NCBI GenBank assembly: GCA_023333565.1
Contig: JAJKFH010003260.1
Coordinates: 558,001 to 622,000, forward strand
Direction of reading: 5' to 3'
Origin: Puffinus mauretanicus
Taxonomy: Eukaryota; Chordata; Aves; Procellariiformes; Procellariidae
DNA: 64,000 bases
Below the pieces are notes generated by a model. It was not told the DNA's origin. It saw only the letters and a list, made by a program, of their open reading frames with translations, and searched no databases. Below are positions 1-11,590 of the stretch, piece after piece. Both the position numbers and the translations under genes were made by a program. The first letter of the stretch is position 1, and each line of letters starts with the position of its first letter.

Positions 1-904
1 CACCAGTGAACTCCGGTGTGCACAAGTGACAGTAGTACTGCCTGCTGACAAAACATTGCTTAAGTTATTTTCATTTTTTTATGGCAAGTACTATTGGATT
101 TAATACTTTCCAAGAGGTTTCCCAGTGATGTAAGCTTTAGTAGGACAAGGCCAATCAACACAGAAGGGAGCAAGTGGAAATCAGATCACTATAGATGAGA
201 TGCAGTTTGTTTGTCTAAACTTTAAGCTTTTAGTATCTAACCCCAAGACTTCAGAAAATCATTGTAACATAAAGACTTGTAGCACAATCCTTCGTCTTTG
301 CACCATGCCTCCCGCTCGCACACAAGGACACAACACTGCTTTTCCGCTGTCCTCACCCCCTGCCCCCCCTGCAGTGCAGTGGTGTCCCATAGCACTAACT
401 GCATCCCACCAGGCTGGTGGCTGAGGTGGGACATCATCCACCGCCCATGTATGCCGTAGGAAAAGTGACTCCAATGAAGCACGAGCTGAACACCACTAAT
501 TGTGCACATGGAGCTGCTGGCTCACCTGCCTAGAAAAATGCCTTCGCACAAGGTATCGAGTGTTGCCGATATACAAACTACAGGCTGGGAACTTCTCTAT
601 TAGGGAGTCCAAGCACAAAATGACAGGAAATACATTTTTAAAAGGTATTCTTAAAAGCATAAAGTGAAGAATTTTAAAAGCAAAAGAAGAAAGAGACTTG
701 AGATTATTCCAGCCCATCTTCCTTGCCAGTGGAGAATTCCCAATTGCATATTTTCTAACCTAGGTTAAAATACCTAAGTGGTAACCTTCTATCGCTTTCT
801 CTGGGACGCTTCATCTAATATTTTCACAGTGAGATCCCATTTATATGCAATTTATTATTTTCCTCTTCCACAATCACAGCTATCTGTGAGGCAAACCATA
901 CATT

Positions 905-1080
905 CCCAATTCTTCTAAGCTTTCTTCATAAATCAACCTATTCAAGCCCTGATCATTTTTTGTTACTGTCCTCTGAATTTCTTCCAGTTGGATCAATATC
1001 TTTTTGGCAAAGAAATAAAGATAAGATTCCAGGTGGAGCTGAACCCATGCCACTAAGGAGGAATTATTACATCTTAGTTT
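905..1080 (-). mobile_element. Decayed CR1/L3-like LINE fragment
   Basis: The plus strand resembles the complement of a CR1 ORF2 C-terminal region: 'cttctaagctttcttcataa', 'ttactgtcctctgaatttct' and 'ccaggtggagctgaaccc', followed by 'aaggaggaattattac'. The order and spacing match other CR1 copies, but base identity is low, so this is an ancient insertion. Boundaries are approximate. Confidence 0.55.
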
Positions 1081-4000
1081 ATATCTTTACAAGCGTAAAT
1101 CAAACAGTACTCTTATTTTTTTCCTCTCACCATTAAGCCAATCTTTCCTCAAGTGCACCAGTCAAAAACAGAAACAACACAACTTAAATCATTAAGCTTC
1201 ACATATAGTACTCCAACCTCAAATACGTATATCTGTAGCTTTTTCTATGCATTTAACTAAGAGGAGTCCTTCTAAACAAAATATACTTGTGAAGGTTCAG
1301 GTGCCAAACATTTTTTTTTTAAAACCTTAGTCTGAACTATTACCCTGGAAAGAAAATTCTGGGCATAAATTTCTTAAGTTCATTATATAATACACAAAAG
1401 ATAGTTCCTTCAGTTTTGTTACTTGTTACCTCTTACATTTAAGCAAATCTCCTTTCTTCTTACATTTAAAAAATTAATTAAAACAGGAGCATATGGTCAG
1501 AAAAATATTATCACTGTTCTTCCATTTCTCCTGGCTAAAAATCCAAGGATTATTAATAGAAAAACTTATCACATGGAATCTCTTCCTCCCAGCTACCTTC
1601 CACAGAGTGGAAATATCAGATTCCAGTCCTCTCAATCCAGCATGTTTCATCAACTTTAAATTTAAATAAATGAAAAAGAAAGGACAAGAGTATGTAGAAG
1701 AACAACAAATACAGAAAATGGAATTTGTTAAATAGCTACTTCATCCTCACAGATCAAATCCCTTTTCAAGGAGTGCTTACAAAGATTACAGGCAATTGCA
1801 GATTTTATTTCTTCTTGGTGTAGGAATCTAAGAATAGGATTTAAAGGAAAAATATTTAAAGTGCAAACACGTTGCAGTGAGCCTTTCCTTGGCCTAACAT
1901 TTTTCGTATTAAGACTCACACCTGTATCACTTGGCACTAAATTTATTACGAAGACAGAGTAATTAACACTATAAGCAAGTGCCATACAGACCTAACCTAC
2001 CTGAGAACTGTGGGTGCTACCATTCTGTCAGGAATTAGCACCAAGGTTACCATCAAGAAGCAATACTGTACATGCCACAAAAGTTACCGTGTTACCTCTG
2101 AAAATGCCTCTAGTATTTTCTGATAGTTCACTACCAAAAAAGACATACTGATTGCTCAATCTTCTTAAAAACATTTCTAATCCAGAAGTTGTTGAAGGAA
2201 AATTTCTAGCTTGAAATTGGAGCTATGGCAAGAGAAAAAAAAATGCACAGTATATCATAAACTGATCCAAACAATGCAAACAGTGTGTTAGAAAGGCTGA
2301 AGTGAGTAGTTACAAGTACAGTAAATGTCAGTTTGTTTCTTCTCTTAAAGATGTGTTTTATAAATCACTTCAAATGTGAAGAATCAAAGTTCTTCAAAGT
2401 TTTTTTTGAGTTTTATGCACTATTTAAAAGTGCACACATAAAAGAAGCGTAGCAAAACACATAAAAAACCCAAGACCTGAACTTTAACTTGACTAGTTTA
2501 CAGCTGAATAATTGAATTCCAAGGAAAAAAACTTCAGCTGTTAATGAAATATTTTAAAACACTGATGCCTTGATAAGTCCACGAAAACATCAAAGTCTTT
2601 TGGGAAACCTTTAAAAATATTAGAGAAAACAAGAACCTAAAACTCCTCTAAAAGTAGAACAACTTTATTAACGGCTTTCCTTTACCTTACTAAAGACAAG
2701 TTTAAGGAAAATCTTTTTGCAGAAGCACTTTAGAGCTACAGCTCTAAATGCCACCCAGCCCAAGAGCTGACAGAACACATCAGCTTCTAGAAACAAAAGC
2801 AAAATATATGACAAAGCAAGACTTGACAGTAGCCCTAAAGCTTTGCCAGTGTTAATAGCTTTGGCATCTGTTCCAGTCTGAACATGTCCTCTCACTTCCT
2901 TGCACATTCCCCACTTATTTCAACTAAAATCTTCTGTGGAAATTCAGCACCCTACGAAACTCCAGGGATAGGTCTATTTAAAAAGAGTACCTTTCAGAAT
3001 GTTTTTTTAAGAGCAGCAGGTTGTATGGCCCTGGCTACATTTTTGATTAAACTATTTACAACCAAAATATGTTGGGTGCTAAAAGGAAACACCAGAGGAG
3101 AGGGATGTTTTTACTGCCAACATGTTTAAAGCATTCGGAGTTGGCTATTTCACCACACTGTGAGAATGCATGGAGCTTGTTTCACATATGGCTGTGACTA
3201 TTCAAAAAATATTATTTCCAACTTCCAGTATAGGACTTTTTACACTAGTCAATACCCTTGTAACCTCTTAGAAAACTAGACCTCCATCAGTGAACTTATG
3301 AACAGATTTTCAAAGTGACCAGTTACCAACAATTTATTCTAGCGGTATTAACTTCTAATAGGTAAAGTTACATAAAACTATAATTTTGTTTTATAATTCT
3401 TTTATAATTCTAGAATTCTTGTTTATAAATATGGTATTTTCAAGCAATAATGAAGTTTACATCTTTTTTTCATATGTATTTCTTTCTGGAAGAAACCATT
3501 TTCCTAGAGAGTCACCAAATTGAAGGACCATTAAGTTCCTAGTCACCAGAAAACAAAAAACTTCAAACCCCAACAATATGAAGCATATTAAGAAAGAGCA
3601 GAACCTTAGAGAGACCTGTCCTTCACCAGACAGTATTAAAGAAGAAAGAAGGTGCCTATGCTATTGCAATGTGTAAAAAAAAAAATAGTTACATTCATGC
3701 CCATGCAAAGTTACTATTCGCTTCAAAAATAGAGACAATGAGAATCACAAACTGAGAAAAACTAAAGACTTAGCTATTATCTCATGACATATCCTCTTTT
3801 TATACATACAAACTGAAGCAAAAATACATAGTTGCTAGTGAAAAAGCAGTACACAGCAAAAAGATTTCAAACTATTCCTTAGAGAAGACACACAAAATGC
3901 TTACGTGGATAAGAAAAGATAATAAAAACATGCATTCCACTTCCTATAGATATTTGTTTTTATTTTCCTTTCCAGTTTGTGGAAGAAAAGTTATTCTTGT

Positions 4001-5224
4001 CAGAAACATTTTGCAAAGATAGTAATCATTGTTTTTAAGAGAACAAATAGCTAAGATTTTTGGTAAAACATCAACATTTTTTAGCTTTTAAAAGTCTTCT
4101 TGAAATATAATACATTAAAAGGTTTTTCTGGGGAGGGGGTGCAGCTTTTAGTAGATTGCTTTTTAAAACCACCTAAACATCACATTTCCTAGATCCATTT
4201 GCCTAATAAAGTCACCATATTGCAATTAATATATGATAGAGAGGGTTTTTTAGTCAACAGAAGGTATCAATTAGAAGACCCATTCTATTTCCCCTTCCAG
4301 ATGAGCAGTCTTACCTCTGCATGGGAGACTCAGGATAACTGACTGACTCTCACTCAATAAAGATGCCTCTTCTGATACATATTCTCAGCTGATATTTGTA
4401 CATCCAGAGACATTCAAATCAATATGACCAATATGAAATACATTTCACTGTTGGTAAATACATTTGGGGCTGGATTCTCTCTCATCAATATCATGATTGG
4501 GTAAGAAGAGAGGACAGCATCAGGGAGTGAATGGGACTGCCCTAAATCCCATCAGCTGGAAACGTTCCCCAAAGAACTGATTATGACCAGCTGGCTGCAA
4601 ACTACAGACATTTGGTCTAGACTCACATAAGCATTTAATGTGTTTCTATCCCATTGATTTCAGCACGGACAGACTTTTAAATGCTTATAGGAACTTGGGT
4701 CCTCTCCCCTTCCTAGCCCATGGTTTAAGAGTTTTGTGGTTTCAAGTAAATCTGGGACTTACTCAGACATGGGAAAGCTCTAGCTAGTAGGACGTAGTCA
4801 GAATCTGCTCTTTTTGGGCTCACTGATTAATGTGAAATTGAGGCTGAAAATTCTCCATTCATAATTAAAATTCCCGTCCTTCCATTTGGCTCACCGAAGA
4901 GTGCTTTTAAGCCTCACTGGCTTCAGCTGCAGGATTAGTCCCCAGTAGACACTAGTGTCATTATAGCATTATATTTGATTTTGTTTTCCTGACTCTCTTC
5001 CCTGAGAAGCAAGAGACTCTCTCTTCTAGGGACTAAAATCTCCCTTTATAAATACAAATGGAAAGTGTGAAAAAGTAAAGTAAAAGCAACATGAACACAG
5101 GGTAAATCAAGTTGGGTTTTGCTGGTTTCACCATTTTAAAGCAAATTGATACGTGCATTTTATAATACCTGTTATAACTACTTTATTGTGGGAAGCTTTT
5201 AGACATGAGAATTGTTGGAAGAGG

Positions 5225-5304
5225 CTTTTTTGTTGGGTTTGTTCGGTTTTTGTGGTGATTTGGGTTTTGGTTTTTTTGGGGGATTTTTTGAGTTTTGCAA
5301 GGGG
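5225..5304 (-). repeat. A/C-rich tract (sense strand) just downstream of ASAP2 exon 3
   Basis: The plus strand is almost only G and T, so the ASAP2 pre-mRNA reads as A/C-rich (for example ACCAAAACCCAAATCACCAC). It begins about 160 nt past the exon 3 donor. A/C-rich intronic tracts can bind hnRNP L and modulate splicing (general knowledge); a role here is inference. Confidence 0.7.
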
Positions 5305-5465
5305 AAAGGCTAGGGCATGAGACATTTTCCTAAGCCGAGAATTTTTTAAGAACAGTGGTTGCTAAAACACAAATTGTCTTCAACATGAAGAGCTGTTATA
5401 ATTCAGAAATACAGCCTTTGTAATGGCCTTAAAATTTCAACATGTTTTTCTTAAGTAATTCTTAC

Positions 5466-5611
5466 CAAATTTTTGAAGAGTGCAGCTAATTCCTTTGTAA
5501 ACACAGAAAATTTTAAAAACGCTGTTCCCAAGTCTGGGTCATCCCAGCAAACACAGTTGCCTCCAAATTTCTCCAGTGCTTGTGTATACTGTTCTTCATT
5601 TTCCACGTGAG
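5466..5611 (-). CDS. ASAP2: ASAP2 coding exon 3 (residues 67-115, BAR domain)
   Basis: This exon has 146 nt: two bases completing Ala67, then 48 codons. The translation begins [18 protein letters not shown] and ends [15 protein letters not shown], colinear with ASAP2. The acceptor is TTTTGCTCTTTCTAAAG (AG at 5613-5612) and the donor is TTG|GTAAG (GT at 5465-5464), phase 0. It encodes the early BAR coiled-coil helices. Residue 89 is Trp (TGG at 5546-5544) in [10 protein letters not shown], where I recall Arg in mammals (CVCRDDPDLG); CGG to TGG is a CpG transition, so this may be a lineage change or a variant. No frameshift or stop is seen. The next expected exon, beginning IQNMNNIISFPLDSLLKG, was not found between 1 and 5465, so it lies to the left. 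Confidence 0.95.
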
Positions 5612-6253
5612 CTTTAGAAAGAGCAAAACATGAAAATATAATCAGTAGATAAAAGGTTATTGAAAATACAATTGAGTTTTTTTAAAAAAAACTTTTCAGA
5701 AGATTTCTTGCTAAAAATGTTTACTTGCTACAATAAACATTTATTGTTTATATTTTAACGCTGATATGACAGAAGTATGACGTATCTCACTAATTCTGGT
5801 TTATGTGTATCTGTCCACATGCTGTGCAAAGGACAACGTATCATCAAGACAAGACAATCATCTGACAGGTATCCACTCTAGAAAGACCCACAATATTTCT
5901 GTACTATACCAGAGATTGCATAACAATTCCCAACTCCTATAATGAACTTTTAGAGTCTTTTATTAACGCTCTCTAATTTTAACTGTGTGCTGTTATGTTT
6001 AAGTGTGGGCTGAACCAAGAAACAGAGGAGATCAAGTGTGTTGGCAGAGTCCTGGATCTCTACAATACAAGGCAATAGATCAAATAAGAGTCTCAGGTAA
6101 TCTTAGGAAATGGGACTACAAACTACATTACAGATGAGGACAAAACCCATATCTATGTTAGCTCTCTGATATAGAGCAGCAGTGGGGATCTGAAGCAAAT
6201 CCTAGCAGTATGCATTTACCACAGGCCAGTTCAGTTCTCAAAGCATTTTTGGT

Positions 6254-6438
6254 TCACGACAACTAGATTCCTTTCTGAGACAAGGAAACCAGAAGCTCTG
6301 CCCCACAAGTGGTCCATGCTTAAAGGAGACAGCAGGTTCTGAATCACGACATCTAGATTCCTTTCTGAGACAACAAAACCAGAAGCTCTGCCCCAGAAGT
6401 GGTCCAGTGCTTAAAGGAGAAAACAGGTTCTGAATCAC
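6254..6438. repeat. Two-copy tandem duplication, unit about 90 bp
   Basis: The unit beginning 'tcacgac' at 6254 recurs at 6344. Both carry 'ctagattcctttctgagaca' and 'aaaccagaagctctgcccca'. The second copy has a 1-bp insertion (ccagtgct against ccatgct), so 'ggttctgaatcac' at 6335 recurs at 6426, 91 bp later. Copies differ at only a handful of positions, so the duplication is recent relative to its surroundings. Located in ASAP2 intron 2; no coding content. Confidence 0.92.
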
Positions 6439-7513
6439 TGTGTGGGTTGCACCAATGCAAGTCATCCAGCACATACCTAACGCTTCTGCCCTTCAGAAAG
6501 CTTTGAGCTGCACGTGTTGGGAGGTTATTCAGCCCAAGGAATGAGAGGAAATCTAGGCCTAAAGCAAGTTCCCCTGATTCAAATATGAAGGAAATCTGAG
6601 GCGCCTCAGTCTTAACTACTTTGATCTACTGATTCACTCCTAGGACACCAGATTACTTGCTTGTGTAGTCAGGCATAAAAAGTCCCTGTCAATTTGATCT
6701 GTGGAATAAAACAAAAAGTCTTTCTGAACCCAAGCTTAATGACCATGTCAAGCTTGAGCACATGGACAAACCACACCAAGTTAGCACCTGAGAAAGTTAA
6801 TGTTGCCTATTTCTTATTCTAGCTGTGGCCAATTTCTAACACTTCAAAGGAAATCAGGAAAAAAACCACACCCTAGAAAACAAATTATGCATTAATAACA
6901 ACAAAGACCCTTTCTTGGTCATTACATAAGACTAGCATAAACCCTGAAGATTATTTAGAGAGGATTAATCTGTTCAAACAAGGAATGATCCAGTTTCATT
7001 TCAAGCCCATTTGTATACGTCAACACACTTAATATCCAAAGGATTCTTGATGCAATGTCCTTTCTCCAAATTTCTATGAATTAGTTATACAACCTGTACA
7101 ATAAACATAGCACGCTCCAACTTAAAAACATGCCTGTCTGTTCACGTTCCTATTTGGACGGCCATTCAAGAACTTTATTTCTCAAGTAGCTACAAATTTT
7201 CTTTAATTTCCAATATATGACACTAAAACCCTGTGGACTAGTGGCATAATATTGTGTAATTAAAGACTGTCACAATGTACATGCAGAATTCAAGTTACAC
7301 AAACGGCATTAATTCTACAAGTTGCTACCTTGAGCACTTGAATTTGTAGCCTGTAAAAGGTAGTTTGCATATAGCCATTCAATTTAAAAACTAAGTCCTA
7401 GCACTGAACTGTACTTATTTTTCCTCAGCATCAACAGCAGGGGCTGAGCACTTACCAAACTTTTTGCTACTTGAGCTGTAGGATGAAGTAAGGATGTTCA
7501 ACTAACATCTTTA

Positions 7514-7538
7514 CAGGTGTGTGACGTACACACACCTG
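7514..7538. promoter_or_regulatory. Inverted repeat with paired E-boxes (CAGGTG/CACCTG)
   Basis: Perfect 10-bp arms CAGGTGTGTG (7514-7523) and CACACACCTG (7529-7538) surround ACGTA. Each end is a CAGGTG-class E-box of the kind bound by ZEB/SNAI and E-proteins, and the centre contains TGACGT, a CRE half-site-like motif. Intronic in ASAP2; function is not shown by sequence alone. Confidence 0.45.
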
Positions 7539-9690
7539 AACAAGCTTTGAAAAAACTGGCAGACAGCAAAAAACAGGATGTGGCAGGTCGCAACTACTCC
7601 AGTTCACACAGCTACCCAGTAAGGTGAATTATTTCCATATTGCTTTCTGCATTCTTACTGCTTCCTGCATCCAGCTTAGTGTATTTGAACCCACGTGAGG
7701 GTGGAGGTCAGGGCACAATTCATACAGCAAAAAGAGAAGGCTGCCACTGCATGAAAACAAGGTGAAAAGGCTGCTACCATTAATTGTTGTAGTTAGATGT
7801 GTAATCAGCAGCTGAATCGTGCTGACTTTTTACCTTAGGAAACACGAGCTTTCTACTCCATACAACATCCCCAAGAGCTCTCTATTCCCCAGCATCCTAG
7901 GGACCGTTCTTCTGGATCTATGTATCAAACAAAGCCAACAAACCAGCAGCTCAACAGCAGTTCTGAGACATTCCCCTGAATTGCAGCAATACTATAAGCT
8001 GATCTGGGATTCCGCAAGTGCTTCTGAAGAACACAAAATAGTATTTTTTCATGGAACCCTCCAAAATACTCTCCTCTGCCTTATGGTTTATTCCTGATGG
8101 ATTTTAAAAGCTTCTCTACAAACAAAAGGTTTAGAATCTATCAAAAAAAGAAATCTGAGCCAGGTTTGTTTGAGGGTTTAGAGGCTTTTTTTAAGTAAGA
8201 AACTAAATTATGTACAAATTGGAGTCACTGTCTAATCCTCCATAATGGTTTCTAAATTCGCACATTAAAAAAGAAAGCCAAACATGTATGCTTAATACTC
8301 AGGGAACCTATATTAAAAATCCAGTAACTGTGTTCTTTTGAGTACAGGGCCACAGTTTTTATTTTGTCCAAAGAAACCCCGAGGGCTAGCAAGTGGCTGG
8401 GTTAGTGATATTTCTGCTGGTGGAAGAGAAATGCCTCCAAACCTTTATTGTCAAGATTGGGCAGCATGAATTTAATAACTAGGCAAGATACTGATTTTAT
8501 GCAAAACCTGTAGTGATTTGCTACAATGCTCTAACAAGTACACTGATTATGAGGCATAGCCAAGCACTCAAAAATTTAAAAAAAAAAACCACCAAACCAA
8601 ACCAAACAAACAGGAAGAAAGGGTGCCAAATAAATATGTAACAGATGACACAGCTCCAGATGAATCTTAAACTGGACCCTCCACGATCCAGAGATAACAG
8701 CTTCATTATGTTAGGCAAGAAGGAACTTCCTTTCAATTAGCTGATAAGAATTATACCACAACAGCAGTTCTTGTTATAACCTTATATCTGAACACCAACA
8801 TGCCCACAAGTTCTGTCAGATATTGGTGGCTCTCCAAGGTCACCAGGCCTATCTATTTTGCATATAATATAGGTTTTGTTAGCTCTAATTGCTATGAACT
8901 GCAAAGTGAGAACAAAAGCCAACAAAACGCTGTTTCTTATCCACAAAAACAAATGCTATTTCTTATTCACAAAATGCTGCTGATCCACAAAAACAAAAGC
9001 TTCAGTTATTTTTTCAAAGAAGATAAACACACAAAACTCCATGAGATTGGCACACATATAAAAATGTATGCAGCAATAGTTCTTTGTATTTTTATCAGCG
9101 TTGTAAGAGAAATATCTGACTTTGTGCATCATGACAATAAAAAATTGCAGCTCATCAACTCTCTCTTGTCGTGAAGTTATCAACATACATAACTGGAAGC
9201 CACCAGGAAGGGTGAGGTTTCACAAAGGAGTAGAGCCAATGTAGCTTCTTATTGCTGCCAAAGAGAGCAATTTCACCCCTCCCATGCCCTCAGCTCTCAA
9301 TGATATATATGCCTTACCATTTCAGGTGCTCATCTAATCCCAGTTAAGTTGATTTCACTGCATATGCACCTTTATACAAGCTAAAAATCTCATCTAGGGA
9401 TCTGCCAAGCACCAGGGGTGGCAGAAGGAGCAGGTAGCCCAGACCTGGCGGAAAGAGGAGAGCACGGCTTTCCCACTTGGTAGGAGTATGCCAGCTAGAT
9501 AGGTTCAGCTACCTCACAAAATTTCATCCTTACTGAGCTCATGATCAAGCAGCTAGTTCAAGACTGCTATTTAAAATGTACATTTTTCTCTTCTCAGAGT
9601 TACCGATTCTTTCTGATTCAGTAAGACGACTGACTGTTTAAATCCTCCAACTTCACCAATATAAACTACCAGGAATTATTATGTACTTAC

Positions 9691-9763
9691 CCAGACCAGA
9701 TATGTTTATGGCTTTGACAGATTTCTTCATTTTATAGAGAACAGTCCGGTCAACATCCAGAGC
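9691..9763 (-). CDS. ASAP2: ASAP2 coding exon 2 (residues 43-67, BAR domain)
   Basis: This exon has 73 nt: 24 full codons plus one base. The translation runs ALDVDRTVLYKM then KKSVKAINISGL, which matches the ASAP2 BAR-domain start; human ASAP2, from memory, has DRMVLYKMKKSVKAINSSGL. The acceptor is a strong TTTTTCTCTTTTGTTTTAG tract ending at 9764, and the donor is CTGG|GTAAGT (GT at 9690-9689). The last G pairs with CT of exon 3 to make Ala67. This lysine-rich helix is typical of the positively charged concave BAR surface (family knowledge). The exon is too short for ordinary ORF finding and lies 22.7 kb downstream of exon 1. Confidence 0.95.
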
Positions 9764-10458
9764 CTAAAACAAAAGAGAAAAATTAAATGTGAAATACTGG
9801 ATTGTCCTCTGGTAAACCTGTGCCCTGGAAACCTTCTGTAATTATAACACTATTATCTTAGTTAATTTTATTTCTGTAATTAATAAATTACTTGCCAGTT
9901 GCTCCCACCCCCATCCATACAACCTATTCTGTCCCCGTGTCCACAAAAATACATCATCCCTCTTTTGCTGGTGACCAGCATCACGTATACCCAGCACCAT
10001 CTAAAATGAAACTATTTACGCAATATCTTCTTCCTATGTTAAATTATTGAAGAAGCTTAAAACATCTTATGTTCTGACACTGCTGAAGAAACAAGCAATA
10101 TCACTTCCTCAGGCAGAATATTAAAAATGGAATTTAATTTCAGTTTTCCTGGATAATTTAGTTAATTAATTGCACTCCCAACCATATGAACTTTCTCACC
10201 GCAATGCTGAACAAAATAGATTGCATATCTCTCAAATATCTTTCAAACATTTTATCACTAGGCAAAGCTTTCACCATCACAACATAAAATTCCAAGTTTA
10301 AATCCTGTCCAGAATACTCAAGCACTTATAACCAATTTGTTCCAAAGAAAGAAGTGGAAGCAGGCAACCATTTTGCTTCCTTAAGTGAAATATGGGCAGA
10401 TCCAAAAATGTACAATTGTTCCAGAATGGAGAAGCAGAATTATGGTTATACAAATGAT

Positions 10459-10486
10459 AAAAAAAAAAAAAAAGAAAAGAAAAAAT
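10459..10486. repeat. Poly(A)-rich simple repeat
   Basis: A run of about 15 A followed by gaaaagaaaaaa. No attached element is recognised. Confidence 0.85.
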
Positions 10487-11419
10487 CTTTGTGAAACTAC
10501 AAGAAAATTTAAGTATGAGTTCCAGAGATGGTGATGTCTTTAAACCCCACTGAAGAACAACACTGAACACTATGCATTATATTACACCAAGAGCTGTTTA
10601 GCATGATACATGCTAAAAAAGCAAACAAAAAGCACCAAATTTATTCCAGTTTCATTCATAAGATTTCAGTGAATCACAGCAGCTACACATCTGACCTACC
10701 ATTGTTTTAGTTAATAATTTGTGTAAGAGAAATGATGCAGAAAAGTCAGTCCCTAGGACCCTATCCAATTATTTTAACATACTGAATGCAAAAAGAAATA
10801 TTATCCCTCATATTTATGGGAGTATTCTTAAACTGAATCCATTCAGACCACAAATAGCTGGGCAAAATCTCTGCAGCATTCCATGGAAACCAACAGATTT
10901 CGATGTTGCCTTAACATTAATGTTATAGTGTCACGGTACTGTTATATCTATTGGAAGTTTTACCTCCAACATCTTTATAGTTCACACCTGAAACATATTA
11001 GCAGAAGTGCAGAGGCCTTTTCACCTGGAATTCTGAAGTACAGAAGAAGGGAAAAAAAACCTAAGAAAGCCACTAAAAGTCACACACAGCTCTATTCACC
11101 CTCGACAGCAATTCGAATTGCATCCACTATAACAAACCTGTATACAGTGCCATCTCAAAGGTTATATTAGTCACCTGTCTGGATAGGATTTACACAAAGT
11201 AAACTCCCTCACTGTGTATTCAGTGATTTCTAAAAATAACCTCAGAAAAGCACCACCTTATCAGCTGACTACAGAGGAATGATAATTTCATCGATGAAAA
11301 TGACTGCATCAAAGGGCAATTACCCTCTTGGAGACAAAGTGAAAGGAATGTCTTCAACTGCAAGCATTACAAGTAACAGTCCAAAGAGAAGGCTGACAAC
11401 CAGAGACTTAAAAGTTACA

Positions 11420-11590
11420 GATTCAGTTCCCAGCTAAGTCTCAGATTTGTGTGTGCTGTTGATAAATTATTTAATCTCTGCACCTTAGTTTGGGGGAGGA
11501 AGGAGAAGAAAAAAAAACAAGACAGTACTTTAAAAAGAGAAGTGTTGGAAGGATAAACGCATTGGATGAATTATGAACCACTTGTACTAC
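11420..11590 (+). mobile_element. MIR-like (CORE) SINE relic
   Basis: The order 'ttcccagct', then 'gataaattatttaatctctgc' and 'accttagttt' follows the MIR consensus segment '...TTCCCAGCT...AAGTCACTTAACCTCTCTG AGCCTCAGTTT'. A later 'ttggaaggataaacgcattgg' resembles 'gttgtgaggattaaatgag'. Ancient amniote SINEs of this type are known in birds. It lies in ASAP2 intron 1, opposite to the gene. Identity is moderate and the edges are uncertain. Confidence 0.6.

Larger units (their letters stand above)
1..5465 (-). other. ASAP2 intron 3 (partial), non-coding
   Basis: AT-rich intronic DNA downstream of exon 3. No further ASAP2 exon is seen; I looked for the segment encoding IQNMNNIISFPLDSLLKG. It contains a decayed CR1 tail near 905-1080 and a G/T-rich (A/C-rich in the RNA) tract at 5225-5304. 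Segments near 4465-4480 and 4640-4700 weakly resemble an ancient amniote repeat with a 'ggctggattct' start and a 'cccattgatttcag...aaatgcttat' body; this is not firm enough to annotate. Nothing else is recognised. Confidence 0.8.
5612..9690 (-). other. ASAP2 intron 2, non-coding
   Basis: A 4.1-kb intron between exons 2 and 3. It carries a two-copy tandem duplication (6254-6438), an E-box inverted repeat (7514-7538), an A/C-rich patch (8579-8612), and an imperfect local repeat of 'cttatccacaaaaacaaa'-like units at 8935-8998. The longest open frame (8800-9174, plus) shows no recognisable protein. No other feature is seen. Confidence 0.85.

Noticed and set aside
1..30. Zinc-finger-linker-like residues on the minus strand (HTGV)
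   Set aside because: No C2H2 cysteine/histidine spacing around it; a chance match at the window edge.
1..5460. ASAP2 exon 4
   Set aside because: I looked for a minus-strand match to the next expected residues (IQNMNNIISFPLDSLLKG) and found none; it must lie further left.
8800..9174. 124-codon plus-strand frame in ASAP2 intron 2
   Set aside because: No recognisable domain, antisense to the gene, and it includes an imperfect A-rich repeat; consistent with chance in AT-rich DNA.
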